Below are positions 23,504-31,904 of a DNA stretch of 45,880 nucleotides, piece by piece; positions within the stretch are counted from its first letter, which is position 1, and each line of letters opens with the position of its first letter. The stretch lies in contig JALCBJ010000013.1 of NCBI GenBank assembly GCA_028066595.1, positions 1-45,880 of the forward strand, written 5' to 3'. Under the pieces are notes generated by a model. That model worked only from the letters and a program-made list of their open reading frames with translations. It ran no database searches and was not told the origin of the DNA. Made by a program: the position numbers and the translations under genes. The stretch is from Thermoanaerobaculia bacterium. GTDB taxonomy: Bacteria; Acidobacteriota; Thermoanaerobaculia; Multivoradales; J023.

Positions 23504-24337
23504 CTAGTCAATGAGACCATCCATGGTCGTCGATGCCGATGCATGCAGGCGACGCGGAATGCGACCCGCGTGGGCAGCCAACCATCCAGCGTCCACCGCC
23601 AGCTTCATTGCGCGGGCCATCCGCACAGGGTCGTCGGCGCCGGCGATGCCGGTATTCATCAAGACGCCGTCGGCACCCAACTCCATTGCGACCGCCGCGT
23701 CGGATGCCGTACCGACACCGGCGTCGACGATCACCGGCACCTCGCTCTGTTCGACAATGATACGCAGGTTGGCGGGATTGCGTATCCCCATCCCCGAGCC
23801 GATGGGGGCACCCAACGGCATGACGGCTGCCGCGCCCAGCTGCTCTAGTTTCCTGCAAATCACCGGATCGTCGTTGGTGTAGGGCAGTACGACGAACCCT
23901 TCCTCGACCAGGATCTCGGTCGCCCGCAACAGCTCCACGTTGTCGGGAAAGAGGGTCCTTTCGTCGCCGATCACCTCGAGCTTTACCCAATTCCAGCCGC
24001 CCAATTCACGGCCCAACCGAGCCGTTCGAATGGCATCGTCGGCCGTATAGCAACCCGCTGTGTTGGGCAGAAAGAGGTACTTTTCGGGGTCGATGTGGTG
24101 AATGTAAGCGTCGGGGTCGGGATCGTTCAGGTCGACTCGACGAAGAGCCACCGTCACCATTTCGATGCCGGCAGCCTCGAAGCTGCGGAGCATGGTCTGA
24201 TTGTCGGTGTATTTGCCGGATCCCAAGACCAGGCGGGAGCGGAACATCCGGTCGGCGATACGAAGAGGCTCGACGGCGAGGTCGGGCTGGACATCGATGG
24301 AGGACGGTTCGGTGGTGATCTCTGTGGTGGCAGTCAT
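23504..24337 (-). CDS. thiG: Thiazole synthase ThiG
   Basis: A 277-residue TIM-barrel enzyme that makes the thiazole phosphate of thiamine. The Schiff-base Lys119 is in NWVKLEVIGD. Other family blocks are RSRLVLGSGKY, VTVALRRVDL, PNTAGCYTADDA, LPYTNDDPVI, MPLGAPIGSGMGI, VDAGVGTASDAA and GVLMNTGIAGADDPV. It needs ThiS-thiocarboxylate, dehydroglycine (ThiO/ThiH) and DXP, but no thiS, thiF or thiO is in the window, and no TPP riboswitch is recognised upstream. The N-terminal ~25 residues are an unusual Thr/Glu-rich extension. It follows ridA by 45 nt. Confidence 0.95.
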   Translation of the reverse strand: MTATTEITTEPSSIDVQPDLAVEPLRIADRMFRSRLVLGSGKYTDNQTMLRSFEAAGIEMVTVALRRVDLNDPDPDAYIHHIDPEKYLFLPNTAGCYTADDAIRTARLGRELGGWNWVKLEVIGDERTLFPDNVELLRATEILVEEGFVVLPYTNDDPVICRKLEQLGAAAVMPLGAPIGSGMGIRNPANLRIIVEQSEVPVIVDAGVGTASDAAVAMELGADGVLMNTGIAGADDPVRMARAMKLAVDAGWLAAHAGRIPRRLHASASTTMDGLID

Positions 24338-24382
24338 CAGGACCTCGGCGGCAGGGCTTTTGGCAGGTGAGCTCAGTCTACG

Positions 24383-24796
24383 TCAGGACGATGAGTCGCC
24401 AGCATCATCGCCCACGTAGGCATCGGCCTCGATTTCCACCATCATGCGCGGATCGATCAGGCCACTAACCTCGACCATGGTCGTCGCCGGCAGGATCTGG
24501 CCGAAGATCTCGCCATGCACCCGGCCGATGGTCTCCCACTGGCTGATGTCTGTGACGTACATTCGTGTGCGGACTACGTCCCGGAACGAAGCGCCGGCTT
24601 GAACCAAAGCGCGGCGGATGTTCTCGAAGCATTGCCTCGTCTGGACCGCAGCGTCGCCAACGCCTACGAGATCGCCGTCGGGTCCAAAGGCGGTCGTGCC
24701 CGTGACGTGGACGAAGGGGCCGATCCGTACGGCCCGCGAATAGCCCACGAGGGATTCCCATTTGGCCCCGGAGGGGATGTTCAGTCGTTCGCTCAT
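24383..24796 (-). CDS. RidA/YjgF family protein
   Basis: A 137-residue Rid-family protein. Typical blocks are GPFVHVTGTTAFGPDGDLVG, TRQCFENIRRALVQAGASF, RTRMYVTDISQWETIGRVH and PATTMVEVSGLIDPRMMVEI, where the last Arg is the key substrate-binding position for imine/enamine deamination in RidA. The fold acts as a trimer in the cytosol. The V-E-V-S-G-L-I-D-P-R context matches the general RidA group, not only the E. coli subgroup, so the exact substrate is uncertain. It precedes thiG by 45 nt. Confidence 0.9.
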   Translation of the reverse strand: MSERLNIPSGAKWESLVGYSRAVRIGPFVHVTGTTAFGPDGDLVGVGDAAVQTRQCFENIRRALVQAGASFRDVVRTRMYVTDISQWETIGRVHGEIFGQILPATTMVEVSGLIDPRMMVEIEADAYVGDDAGDSSS

Positions 24797-24825
24797 CTGG
24801 TGTCTCCTGGTGCTCGGCAGTTCGT

Positions 24826-25314
24826 TCAGACGTCGAGCGTGATCAACTCGTGGCGCATCGTACCGCCTTCGACTTCCAGCCGAGCGATGCCGACCGGCAG
24901 AGAGAAACGTCGGGGTCCAGCACTGCCCGGGTTGAGATAGAGGACACGGTTTCGCTCGAAGGACTCAGGCTTGTGAGAGTGGCCGAAGAGTACAGCTGTT
25001 TGGCCGACTGCAGCTGGATCGTGCCGCAGATCCTGTAGGCGATGGACCATGAAGATCCGAGTTCGATCGGCACCTCTGCCGAGGACCACCTCACGGGTCG
25101 TCGGCATCTCCGCCGCCCAACGACCCCACTGACCTACACCGTAGTCGACGTTGCCGCGCACCGCTCGAACGGGGGCCAGCATGCTCAGCTCGTCCAGGAT
25201 TCCGGGGCTGTCGACGTCCCCGACATGGAGGATCAACTCGCTACCCCGCAGGGCAGCGACGGCCTCGGGTCGCAGGAGTCCGTGAGTGTCGGAGATGACG
25301 CCGACCCGCATCAT
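24826..25314 (-). CDS. YfcE/MJ0936-like metallophosphoesterase
   Basis: A ~162-residue phosphodiesterase. Metal-binding motifs: VGVISDTHG (D-x-H), HVGDVDS (GD), VRGNVD (GNxD), MVHRL (H) and FGHSHKP (GHSH). Length and motif order match the YfcE family, which cleaves phosphodiesters with Mn/Ni. The mature function is unknown. Three consecutive start codons exist (GTG 25317, ATG 25314, ATG 25311) and the choice changes only two residues. It lies 53 nt after deoC and 29 nt before ridA, all on the minus strand. Confidence 0.9.
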   Translation of the reverse strand: MMRVGVISDTHGLLRPEAVAALRGSELILHVGDVDSPGILDELSMLAPVRAVRGNVDYGVGQWGRWAAEMPTTREVVLGRGADRTRIFMVHRLQDLRHDPAAVGQTAVLFGHSHKPESFERNRVLYLNPGSAGPRRFSLPVGIARLEVEGGTMRHELITLDV

Positions 25315-25367
25315 CACCTCGCGACCCGCATCAAATCACTGGGGGGCGAATGCAGCGCACCTAGGAC

Positions 25368-26393
25368 CTACCCCAGGGCGTGGCGGTGGTAGGCCGAATA
25401 GCGCCCGGTGATGTGATGCTCGAGCTGACGCTCGATGTCGGCCAGAAGGCTCGAGGCTCCGAAGCGGAAGAGCTCCGGGATGCACCACTCGACCCCCAAC
25501 TCCTCGCGCATGAGGACCAGCCAGGTCAGAGCATCCTTGGCGGTGGAGATGCCGCCGGCCGGCTTGAATCCTACGCGAAACCCAGTCCATTCGAAATATT
25601 CTCGAATCGAGCGAACCATCGTGAGGCCCACCGGCAAGGTCGCGTTCACCGGCTCCTTGCCGGTGGATGTCTTGACGAAATCGGCGCCTGCCATCATCGA
25701 CACCATGGAAGCGCGATAGACGTTGCGAAGGGTCTGTAGCTCGCCGGTGGCGAGGATCACCTTCAAGTGTGCTTCGCCACAGGCCTCGCGGTAGGCTTTT
25801 ACCTCGTCGAAGAGCGCCTGCCAGTCGCCGGTCAGTGCCAGATCGCGGGTGACCACGACATCGATTTCCGAGGCGCCGTCCCGGACCGAGCGCTCGATCT
25901 CCGCTAGCTTGAGATCGAAGGGTGAAAGACCTGCAGGAAATCCGGTCGATACGGCGGCCACCGGGATCTGCGTTCCGTCCAGGGCTTCTACCGCGGTACG
26001 TACGAATCGATGATAGACGCAGACCGCGGCCGTCGTGAGTCCCAGTTCCGCGACACCGAGGGCTTCCAGCAGATCTGGTCTAACGGGCCGTCTCGCCTTG
26101 GCGCACAAGCGTCTGACCCTGCCCGAGGTGTCGTCGCCCGCGAGGGTCGTCAGATCGATGAGCGTGATCGCCCGCAGCAGCCACCCCGCCTGCCACCGCT
26201 TCTTCACCGAGCGGCGCGTGGCCAGCGTCGCGGTACGCCGCTCGACGGCGGAGCGATTGACTTGGATATTGCGCAGCCAGCCGAGATCGAATGTCACGCC
26301 CGGGTTCCGGAGAATCGGAGTCTCGGATGCCACGCTTGCCGATGGTCGAGGGTCGCGTGTCGAGGACTCGGGATCTGCGATCACTGTGGACAT
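25368..26393 (-). CDS. deoC: Deoxyribose-phosphate aldolase, animal-like long form
   Basis: A 341-residue class I aldolase that splits deoxyribose 5-phosphate to glyceraldehyde 3-phosphate and acetaldehyde. DFVKTSTGK contains the Schiff-base Lys241, GFKPAGG the second Lys277, and EIDVV the conserved Asp. The long form (not ~250 residues) and segments such as IDLTTLAGDDT, TTAAVCVYHRF and CGEAHLKVILATGEL look much more like animal DERA than E. coli DeoC. The first ~65 residues are an extension with low complexity. The ATG at 26393 follows the transporter stop by 4 nt, so it is coupled to it. Confidence 0.93.
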   Translation of the reverse strand: MSTVIADPESSTRDPRPSASVASETPILRNPGVTFDLGWLRNIQVNRSAVERRTATLATRRSVKKRWQAGWLLRAITLIDLTTLAGDDTSGRVRRLCAKARRPVRPDLLEALGVAELGLTTAAVCVYHRFVRTAVEALDGTQIPVAAVSTGFPAGLSPFDLKLAEIERSVRDGASEIDVVVTRDLALTGDWQALFDEVKAYREACGEAHLKVILATGELQTLRNVYRASMVSMMAGADFVKTSTGKEPVNATLPVGLTMVRSIREYFEWTGFRVGFKPAGGISTAKDALTWLVLMREELGVEWCIPELFRFGASSLLADIERQLEHHITGRYSAYHRHALG

Positions 26394-26397
26394 TTCG

Positions 26398-27342
26398 TTA
26401 TGGTACCCGAGGCTGAGCTCGTAGCTGCACCAGGAGCGTGCCAACTGTTGCGGCGGCCAATCCCAGGCCCTGGCTCAAGGACACGGGCTCGCCGAGGAAT
26501 AGGGCGGCCAGAATCGCGATCTGGATCAGCATCGTATTGTTGACGACGCTCGACTCGGTAGCGGTCAGATGTCTCAGGCTGCGATTCCAGAGCGTGAAGG
26601 CCACGGCGGTGTTGACCACGGCGAGCCAGGCGACGATCGACCACGATCGCGGGGTAAGGGAGGGCCATGGCTCGGCGGCGAATCCCGCGATCAGCAACAC
26701 GGCAGATCCGACGGTCATCGACGCGGTCGTGACCACCAGGGCGTCAGGGCTACTGCGCGTCGGGCGAGGGCGGTTGATCCTGCGTCCCAGCAGTGATCCT
26801 GCAGCGTTGGCTGCCACGCAGATCGCTGCGGCCAGCAGGCCAAGGGGAGCGAACCCGCTCTCTAGAGAGGGTGTTTCGAGGTAGAGCCACGCGCCTACGA
26901 GGAAAATCAGGACGCCGGCGACCTGGCGCGGCGAAGCCGCTTCGCCGAGAATTGGGACGGAGAGCGTGGTCACGAGAATCGGGGTGCAGCTCAGAGCCAG
27001 CGACAGGACGGTGGCCGGCAGCAAAGAGAGCGCGACGAACTGACCGCCCTGAGTCAGGGCGTACAAGACGAGGCCCAGCGCCGAGTAGGCCAGCCAATCG
27101 GAAACGCTCTGGGTGCGGAGATGTCGCCGTTTCTCGGGCCGAGAAATCAACGCGACCCAGAGAACGAGCGAGGCCAGACCGTAGCGCAGGCCGGCGAAGA
27201 CGAGCGGTGGCATGGCTTCCAGCCCGAACTTGATCAGGACCCAAGAGGTGGACCAGAGGACGGTTACGAAGGCGGCCTGGGCCAGCGCTACGCGATGCTG
27301 CGTGATCGGCGCGCGGAGATCGGTCGGTAGTGTGAGGGACAT
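26398..27342 (-). CDS. EamA/DMT-family transporter
   Basis: A 314-residue protein with ten predicted membrane helices in two EamA repeats (WSTSWVLIKFGLEAMPPLVF in the first, WSIVAWLAVVNTAVAFTLWN in the second). Proteins of this group export or import small metabolites such as amino acids or nucleosides; the substrate here is not visible. AAAGGAG precedes the ATG at 27342. It is first in the run DMT-deoC-YfcE-ridA-thiG-pilD, all with gaps of 4-55 nt. Coupling to deoC might suggest a nucleoside or sugar, but this is inference. Confidence 0.88.
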   Translation of the reverse strand: MSLTLPTDLRAPITQHRVALAQAAFVTVLWSTSWVLIKFGLEAMPPLVFAGLRYGLASLVLWVALISRPEKRRHLRTQSVSDWLAYSALGLVLYALTQGGQFVALSLLPATVLSLALSCTPILVTTLSVPILGEAASPRQVAGVLIFLVGAWLYLETPSLESGFAPLGLLAAAICVAANAAGSLLGRRINRPRPTRSSPDALVVTTASMTVGSAVLLIAGFAAEPWPSLTPRSWSIVAWLAVVNTAVAFTLWNRSLRHLTATESSVVNNTMLIQIAILAALFLGEPVSLSQGLGLAAATVGTLLVQLRAQPRVP

Positions 27343-27357
27343 GAGGGCTCCTTTAGC

Positions 27358-27386
27358 TCGACACAGGTACAGAAATCCTGTGTCGA
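27358..27386 (-). promoter_or_regulatory. Perfect palindrome upstream of the DMT-deoC run
   Basis: TCGACACAGG (27358-27367) and CCTGTGTCGA (27377-27386), 10-bp arms with a 9-nt centre. It ends 15 nt before the DMT start codon. Either a dimeric repressor operator or a strong leader hairpin; the Shine-Dalgarno lies between it and the ATG and is not in the stem. Confidence 0.6.
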
Positions 27387-27540
27387 CCTACCCCCTCCAG
27401 GCTTTTGTCCCTTCAAGGTGCGAGCCGTCTCTTCCGGCCTTCTGTGGCGCTCGGACCAGCCCGCGCTCGGCGCAGAATACGATGGCGCGCGGAACCCTAG
27501 CCACCCTTCAGTCGACAGGGCGAGCGTACCAGAGCCCGCG

Positions 27541-29457
27541 TCACGATCCCGTATCGAGGTAGCCGAGAGCCTCGAGGGCTCGCCGCGTTCCCTCGTCGAG
27601 GGGCCTCGATTCTGTTTCTTCGGGCGTCGCTGCCAGCTCGCGGTTTGCGACTTCCTGCAGGTAGCCGGCGATCACCGGCCGCGTGAGCATCAGATCGACC
27701 GTCTCTCCTGGATCTAGCAGTCGGTCATAGAGTTCGGGACGGCGACCGTAGTCCTGGCTCAAGGGCAGGATCAGTTTGTAGCGTGGCGTCAGCACGGCGA
27801 TCGCGTCACGACCCTCGTAGGCGAGGTGGATGAACCGATTCCGATCCGAGGACTCCTCGGGTAGGCCCGCGTCGGGAAGTCGAACGTTCCCTGCCGCCAG
27901 ATGAAGCAGCATCGGCATCAGATCCGACAAGGTCGCTAGGCGCTCGAGGCGCGCACCTTCGATCTGGCCGGGCAGACGGAGGAGCAGCGGAATTCGAACC
28001 GCTTCCGAATGCAGATCCCAGCCGTGACCGAACACGTCGTGCTCACCAAATGCCTCGCCGTGGTCCGATGCAACTGCGATGGCGGTCTCCTCGAAGAGAC
28101 CTCGCTCCCGAAGCTGAGTCAGGAGCTTGCCGAAGAACTCGTCGATCCACGCCACTTCGGCTTCATAGAGCTGTATCAGTCCGGAGACGACTTCGGTCGT
28201 CGCCTCCGTTCGATGGGAGCCGAGATCGCGCAGGTGACGGAGCGTTCCGATGCCGGCGTCGACGCCGGGGGCGTGGAGCTGTCGTAGATCCGCCCGAGGC
28301 TCGAAGGGCGCGTGAGGCTCCAGCAGATGTAGATAGAGAAAGACAGGCCGATCCTGTGGAGCCGAGTCGAGCAGATCCGCCGCAACGCCGACCATCTGGT
28401 CGGCGTCGTACGGCTCGTACCGATAGCGATCGAAACCTTGGGCGAAACCGCGTTCGGCGACCAGATGGGCATTCGTCGTGTGGCCTGCGGTCCAGTAGCC
28501 CGCCGCCGACAACATCTCCGCCAGAGTGTGTGCATCATCGGCGAGAACGGAGTCGAGGCGGGTCACTCCGTGGCGTAGAGGTTCGCGGCCGGTGAAGATC
28601 GACGCGACTGCCGGTCGGGTCCACGACGCGGACGCGACGGCGTCGTCGAAGACGTACGAGCGATCTGCGAACCGATCGAGGTGGGGCGTGACAGAGGCTC
28701 CGTCGGTGCGGTAGACGCCCAGGGCATCGCGGCGCAACGTGTCGACGACCAGCAGTACGATGTGGGGAGGGTCGAGTCGTGGTGGGTCGGAAGCGATTGG
28801 GTCGAGGGCTGCCGAAGTCTGCTCGTCCTCCATCACCGTTGCCCGGATCCCGGCGCGGGCGATGTGCGCGTCACCGCCCGAGGCGCGGAGGCGAATCCGG
28901 GCCAGAGTCGGATCGTCGGTCGGCAGGCTCACCACGTGGTCACCCGACATCTCGATCGTCGCGATTTCCTTCGGTACGGCTCCGGAAGCGCGCCACTGCA
29001 CGTGCAGCCTGCCCTGTCGCTCGAGGCTGACACTCTCGAGCAGTAGTTGGGATCGCGGTTCGATGTGAAGGTGCCGGGAGGCTACGGAGCCTTTCGGTAG
29101 GACCAGGCCGCGGTCATCGATCCGCGGAGTAGCGCCCTCCTGGCCAACGATCCGGATCCGGCTCCACCCGACCCCTAGCGAGCGAGCATCATCGCTGTCC
29201 ATGACCTCGCGGGGCTCGAAGTGGTAGCCGTAGCGCAACGTCAGCACCTGCGTGCCGGGCTCGACGTGTTTCGCTGGAATCGACAGCATGTAGCTCGTCG
29301 GATGTGGTTGGAGGTCCAGGCGTCCGAGGTTCACGACCCGTCCCTGGATAGGCGCGAGGGTGATCGTCACGGTTTGAGGTGGCGATCCCTCGAAGGTGAA
29401 CGGCCAGCCATGGAGATGGAGCTCGAGGTCTCGCGGTTCCCCGAAACGCAGCAACAC
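27541..29457 (-). CDS. Sulfatase/alkaline-phosphatase-superfamily protein (frameshifted N-terminus)
   Basis: The main frame encodes 638 residues from GTG 29457. It has a beta-rich N-terminal part (~1-220) and a sulfatase-type domain: PHIVLLVVDTLRRDALGVYR (metal-binding Asp), SWTRPAVASIFTG (nucleophile region) and VASDHGEAFGEHDVFGHG (D-H-G-E metal ligands). The position of the usual formylglycine Cys/Ser is Thr, and the Arg of C-x-P-S-R is Val. It may be a hydrolase or phosphotransferase of the superfamily, not a classic sulfatase. The frame is open and protein-like for 68 more codons upstream to 29661, beyond which lies a stop. GTG 29457 has no Shine-Dalgarno, so the true N-terminus is probably the signal in the other frame (29731-29651). 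Confidence 0.85.
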   Translation of the reverse strand: MLLRFGEPRDLELHLHGWPFTFEGSPPQTVTITLAPIQGRVVNLGRLDLQPHPTSYMLSIPAKHVEPGTQVLTLRYGYHFEPREVMDSDDARSLGVGWSRIRIVGQEGATPRIDDRGLVLPKGSVASRHLHIEPRSQLLLESVSLERQGRLHVQWRASGAVPKEIATIEMSGDHVVSLPTDDPTLARIRLRASGGDAHIARAGIRATVMEDEQTSAALDPIASDPPRLDPPHIVLLVVDTLRRDALGVYRTDGASVTPHLDRFADRSYVFDDAVASASWTRPAVASIFTGREPLRHGVTRLDSVLADDAHTLAEMLSAAGYWTAGHTTNAHLVAERGFAQGFDRYRYEPYDADQMVGVAADLLDSAPQDRPVFLYLHLLEPHAPFEPRADLRQLHAPGVDAGIGTLRHLRDLGSHRTEATTEVVSGLIQLYEAEVAWIDEFFGKLLTQLRERGLFEETAIAVASDHGEAFGEHDVFGHGWDLHSEAVRIPLLLRLPGQIEGARLERLATLSDLMPMLLHLAAGNVRLPDAGLPEESSDRNRFIHLAYEGRDAIAVLTPRYKLILPLSQDYGRRPELYDRLLDPGETVDLMLTRPVIAGYLQEVANRELAATPEETESRPLDEGTRRALEALGYLDTGS

Positions 29458-29650
29458 TTTGGATTCCGGCCCTTCGGACCAGGCGTAGGTGAGGCCGTCC
29501 GGCGCCGTTGCGTCCCAAGACCAGCCCGAGAGAAGATGCCGATGAGCCGACCTCGTGCCGACGTCGAGGTCCGCGGTGGCAGCCTCCGAGACGAGGGTGG
29601 GCGCGAAGAAGTCGACGACCGTTTGCTGCTCGGTCGACCCCGGCGTCTGC

Positions 29651-29731
29651 GCACGAAACCGCTACGAGGCACAGGGCGATCGACGCTGTACGAAATCTTG
29701 CGCCTCTCGATGCGCGGGTAGGAGGCGGCAT
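29651..29731 (-). pseudogene. Out-of-frame lipoprotein signal peptide of the sulfatase
   Basis: From ATG 29731 this frame encodes 27 residues ending in a textbook lipobox (FRTASIALCLVAVSC, Cys codon 29653-29651). Right after it the coding signal moves by one base: reading CAG from 29649, that is skipping G29650, continues as QTPGSTEQQTVVDFF and on into the sulfatase frame. Taken together they give a normal lipoprotein-sulfatase of about 732 residues. A sequencing or assembly error, a real null mutation, or a programmed +1 shift are possible. Confidence 0.6.
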
Positions 29732-29899
29732 GACGGGAGCCTACCTCGCCTCCGCTGAGCCATGTCGTGGAGCCCCGCAACTGCGGTCTCGGCCCTCTGA
29801 GGCGGAGTCCTCCGCAACGGTAGCGGGCTTTGGATCCCGGCCCGAGCCGGTGTTCGCTGCGGATCGACCCGCGGGCTGCGCAACGGTCATGCGGAACGC

Positions 29900-29929
29900 T
29901 TGCGACCGTGACCAGGCCGACAGTAGGGT
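29900..29929 (+). promoter_or_regulatory. Candidate leaderless-type promoter of TPR lipoprotein
   Basis: TTGCGA (29900-29905), 18 nt, TAGGGT (29924-29929). The ATG at 29936 starts 6 nt after the -10 box, close to the expected transcription start, and no Shine-Dalgarno is visible. Confidence 0.4.
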
Positions 29930-29935
29930 AGCCCC

Positions 29936-31006
29936 ATGCTCTGCACGGCCTCCCGGAGTCTCCTCGCCCCAGTATTGATAGTGCTCGTTCTGGCGAGCGC
30001 GTGTCCGGCTTCGACTTCCGCTCCTGCCACCCAACTCGCCGATTCGAGTCCTCCGACCTCGCCCGAGCCCGGAGAGCCTGCGGTCTCGAGCTTCGATCCC
30101 GAATCTGAGGAATGCGGTACCGCCGAGATGGCGGCGGTGTCGTGGCTGGGGCGTCCCTTGTGTGTTCGCCCCCTCGGCGAGGCGTCGCGGCAGGGACACA
30201 CGGCTCGTCTGGAAGCGGCGCAAGAGAACCTCGTCGCGGCGCCTGGAGACCCCGCGGCGCATGTGTGGGTCGGACGCCGTTTCGCCTATCTCCGCCGCTA
30301 CTCCGAGGCCCTTGCAGCCTATTCGCGAGGAATCGAGCAGCATCCCGAATTCGCACCGCTGTATCGTCACCGTGGCCAGTTGTTGTTGATCCTGCGCCGC
30401 CTTGATGAGGCGATTGCCGACTTCGAGCGCGCCAGCGTCTTGTTCGAAGGGAAAGTCGACGAGGTAGAACCGGACGGCTTGCCCAACGCGGCGGGGATTC
30501 CGGTCAGCACACTACAGACCAACACTTGGTATCACTTGGGCTTGGCCCACTACCTCCGGGGTGACTTCAAGGTTGCCGAAACCGTGCTTCGTCGCGGCCT
30601 GCTCGTGGCGAAGAACCCGGACATGATGGCGGCCATCTCCTTGTGGCTCTACTACGCTCTGGTGCAGGAGGGAGAGCTCGACGCCGCACTCTCCGTACTC
30701 GAGCCCTTTCATGTGGACATGGAGATCTACGAGTACGGCAACTATCACCGCATGCTGGTCGCCTACAAGGAGGGGACAGCCGAGCAGTTGTGCGCCCCGA
30801 TCGTCGCCGACGAAGAACGTTCGGCCCATGATCGTTCGGTGTTCGGATACGGATTGGCAATGCATCGCCTGGCTCAGGGCGACCGAGCGGCGGCCTACGT
30901 ACTCAACGCTCAGATCGTCGACCACGGCAACTGGGCGGAGTTCGCGTACTTTGCCTCGGAGGCGGACCTTGCCCGGCGCAATCCGCCGACGAAGGGCGGC
31001 GAATGA
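29936..31006 (+). CDS. TPR-containing lipoprotein
   Basis: A 356-residue protein with a lipoprotein signal (LLAPVLIVLVLASAC, Cys23), a Pro/Ser/Thr-rich linker, then TPR-like helices from about residue 85 (AAHVWVGRRFAYLRRYSEAL, APLYRHRGQLLLILRRLDEA, NTWYHLGLAHYLRGDFKVAE). Such proteins scaffold envelope complexes. No enzyme motif is visible. It is divergent from the sulfatase with a 204-nt gap between start codons. It is followed after 234 nt by the DUF4390 gene; cotranscription is not supported by that spacing. Confidence 0.82.
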   Translation: MLCTASRSLLAPVLIVLVLASACPASTSAPATQLADSSPPTSPEPGEPAVSSFDPESEECGTAEMAAVSWLGRPLCVRPLGEASRQGHTARLEAAQENLVAAPGDPAAHVWVGRRFAYLRRYSEALAAYSRGIEQHPEFAPLYRHRGQLLLILRRLDEAIADFERASVLFEGKVDEVEPDGLPNAAGIPVSTLQTNTWYHLGLAHYLRGDFKVAETVLRRGLLVAKNPDMMAAISLWLYYALVQEGELDAALSVLEPFHVDMEIYEYGNYHRMLVAYKEGTAEQLCAPIVADEERSAHDRSVFGYGLAMHRLAQGDRAAAYVLNAQIVDHGNWAEFAYFASEADLARRNPPTKGGE

Positions 31007-31240
31007 GCCAGATCCCGAGCGGCAAACGGTCGGCGACCCGCCACTCGGCCGAATCCCGATCCCCACGGCTCAGGCTGGTGTCCGTATGATGGCGGCTTGC
31101 CCCCAGGCCGGCTACGAGACACTCCGATTCAGGCGAGAGTCACCCGGGTGGTACAGTCTTCGTCTGGCCGCTTCGCGGTCTATGGTTTACGTTTCACTGG
31201 CTTAGGCTTCCCCGACGTCGAAACGCCTCAGCGCCCTCCT

Positions 31241-31843
31241 ATGGCAGCACGACGCCTCGGTACGTATCTCCCCATCGCCCTTTTGGCCCTCGTAGCCGCC
31301 TGGCTCGTCTTGCCAGGTGACGTCGAGGGAAACGGGGAAAAGGATGCGGTCATCGGCGATCTGTCAGCTCGGGTGGAGAACGAAAGCTTGCTGGCCTCGT
31401 TTCAGCTCGACCATGCTTTGGGGGATGACTTCCAGCGCAAGGTGCGCTCCGGGTTGCCTACCGAGATCATCTTCGAGTTCGAGCTCCGGCGGCCGCGCCG
31501 CAGCTGGTTCAACGCCACGGTGGCCCGAAGCAGGATGCAGGTGGTGGCCATGTACAACGTCACCACCGACGAATACTTGGTCAACTTCAAGCACGACGGT
31601 GAGTTGGCTTCGAGCCGCAGCGTGCGCGAAGTAGAGGCCGTGCGCGCGGCATTGACTCGGCACGACGACGTATTCGTGTTTCCTCTTGCCGAGCATCCGC
31701 CTTCGCAGCGACTGCATCTGCGGGTGCGCGCAGAGCTAGGTACCAAGACCTGGCTGGCCTTCATTCCACGAACCCTGGAAACCGACTGGGCGGTGACCGA
31801 GACGTTCATCCCGCAGGAAGGCGTGCAGGTGGACTCCGAGTAG
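31241..31843 (+). CDS. DUF4390 domain protein
   Basis: A 200-residue protein with an N-terminal signal or anchor (YLPIALLALVAAWLVLP) and a beta-rich extracytoplasmic domain: ARVENESLLASFQLDHAL, SGLPTEIIFEFELRRPRRSW and a C-terminal TWLAFIPRTLETDWAVTETF. These blocks match DUF4390, which in many proteobacteria lies directly upstream of an NtrY-like sensor kinase. The same order occurs here, with the kinase 61 nt downstream. A role as partner or sensor accessory of the kinase is inferred from this conserved neighbourhood. The ATG at 31241 is used because the hydrophobic segment begins there. Confidence 0.8.
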   Translation: MAARRLGTYLPIALLALVAAWLVLPGDVEGNGEKDAVIGDLSARVENESLLASFQLDHALGDDFQRKVRSGLPTEIIFEFELRRPRRSWFNATVARSRMQVVAMYNVTTDEYLVNFKHDGELASSRSVREVEAVRAALTRHDDVFVFPLAEHPPSQRLHLRVRAELGTKTWLAFIPRTLETDWAVTETFIPQEGVQVDSE

Positions 31844-31904
31844 CAGGTCGCCGGGACCTCCGCCAGCCTTTCGAATCCAGCGGCGGTCTGAGAAGCTCTG
31901 GGTC

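Noticed and set aside
28050..28595. A 181-residue plus-strand frame inside the sulfatase gene
   Set aside because: Arg-rich antisense shadow of the sulfatase with no domain or start signal.
29189..29649. The rest of the 180-residue frame that begins at ATG 29731, as a separate gene
   Set aside because: After the lipobox the frame becomes Arg/Pro-rich with no domain, while the other frame is clearly the sulfatase. Only its first 27 codons are kept.
29367..30356. A 329-residue minus-strand frame
   Set aside because: Arg/Pro/Ser-rich composition with no domain; it spans the sulfatase 5' end, the intergenic region and the TPR gene in antisense.
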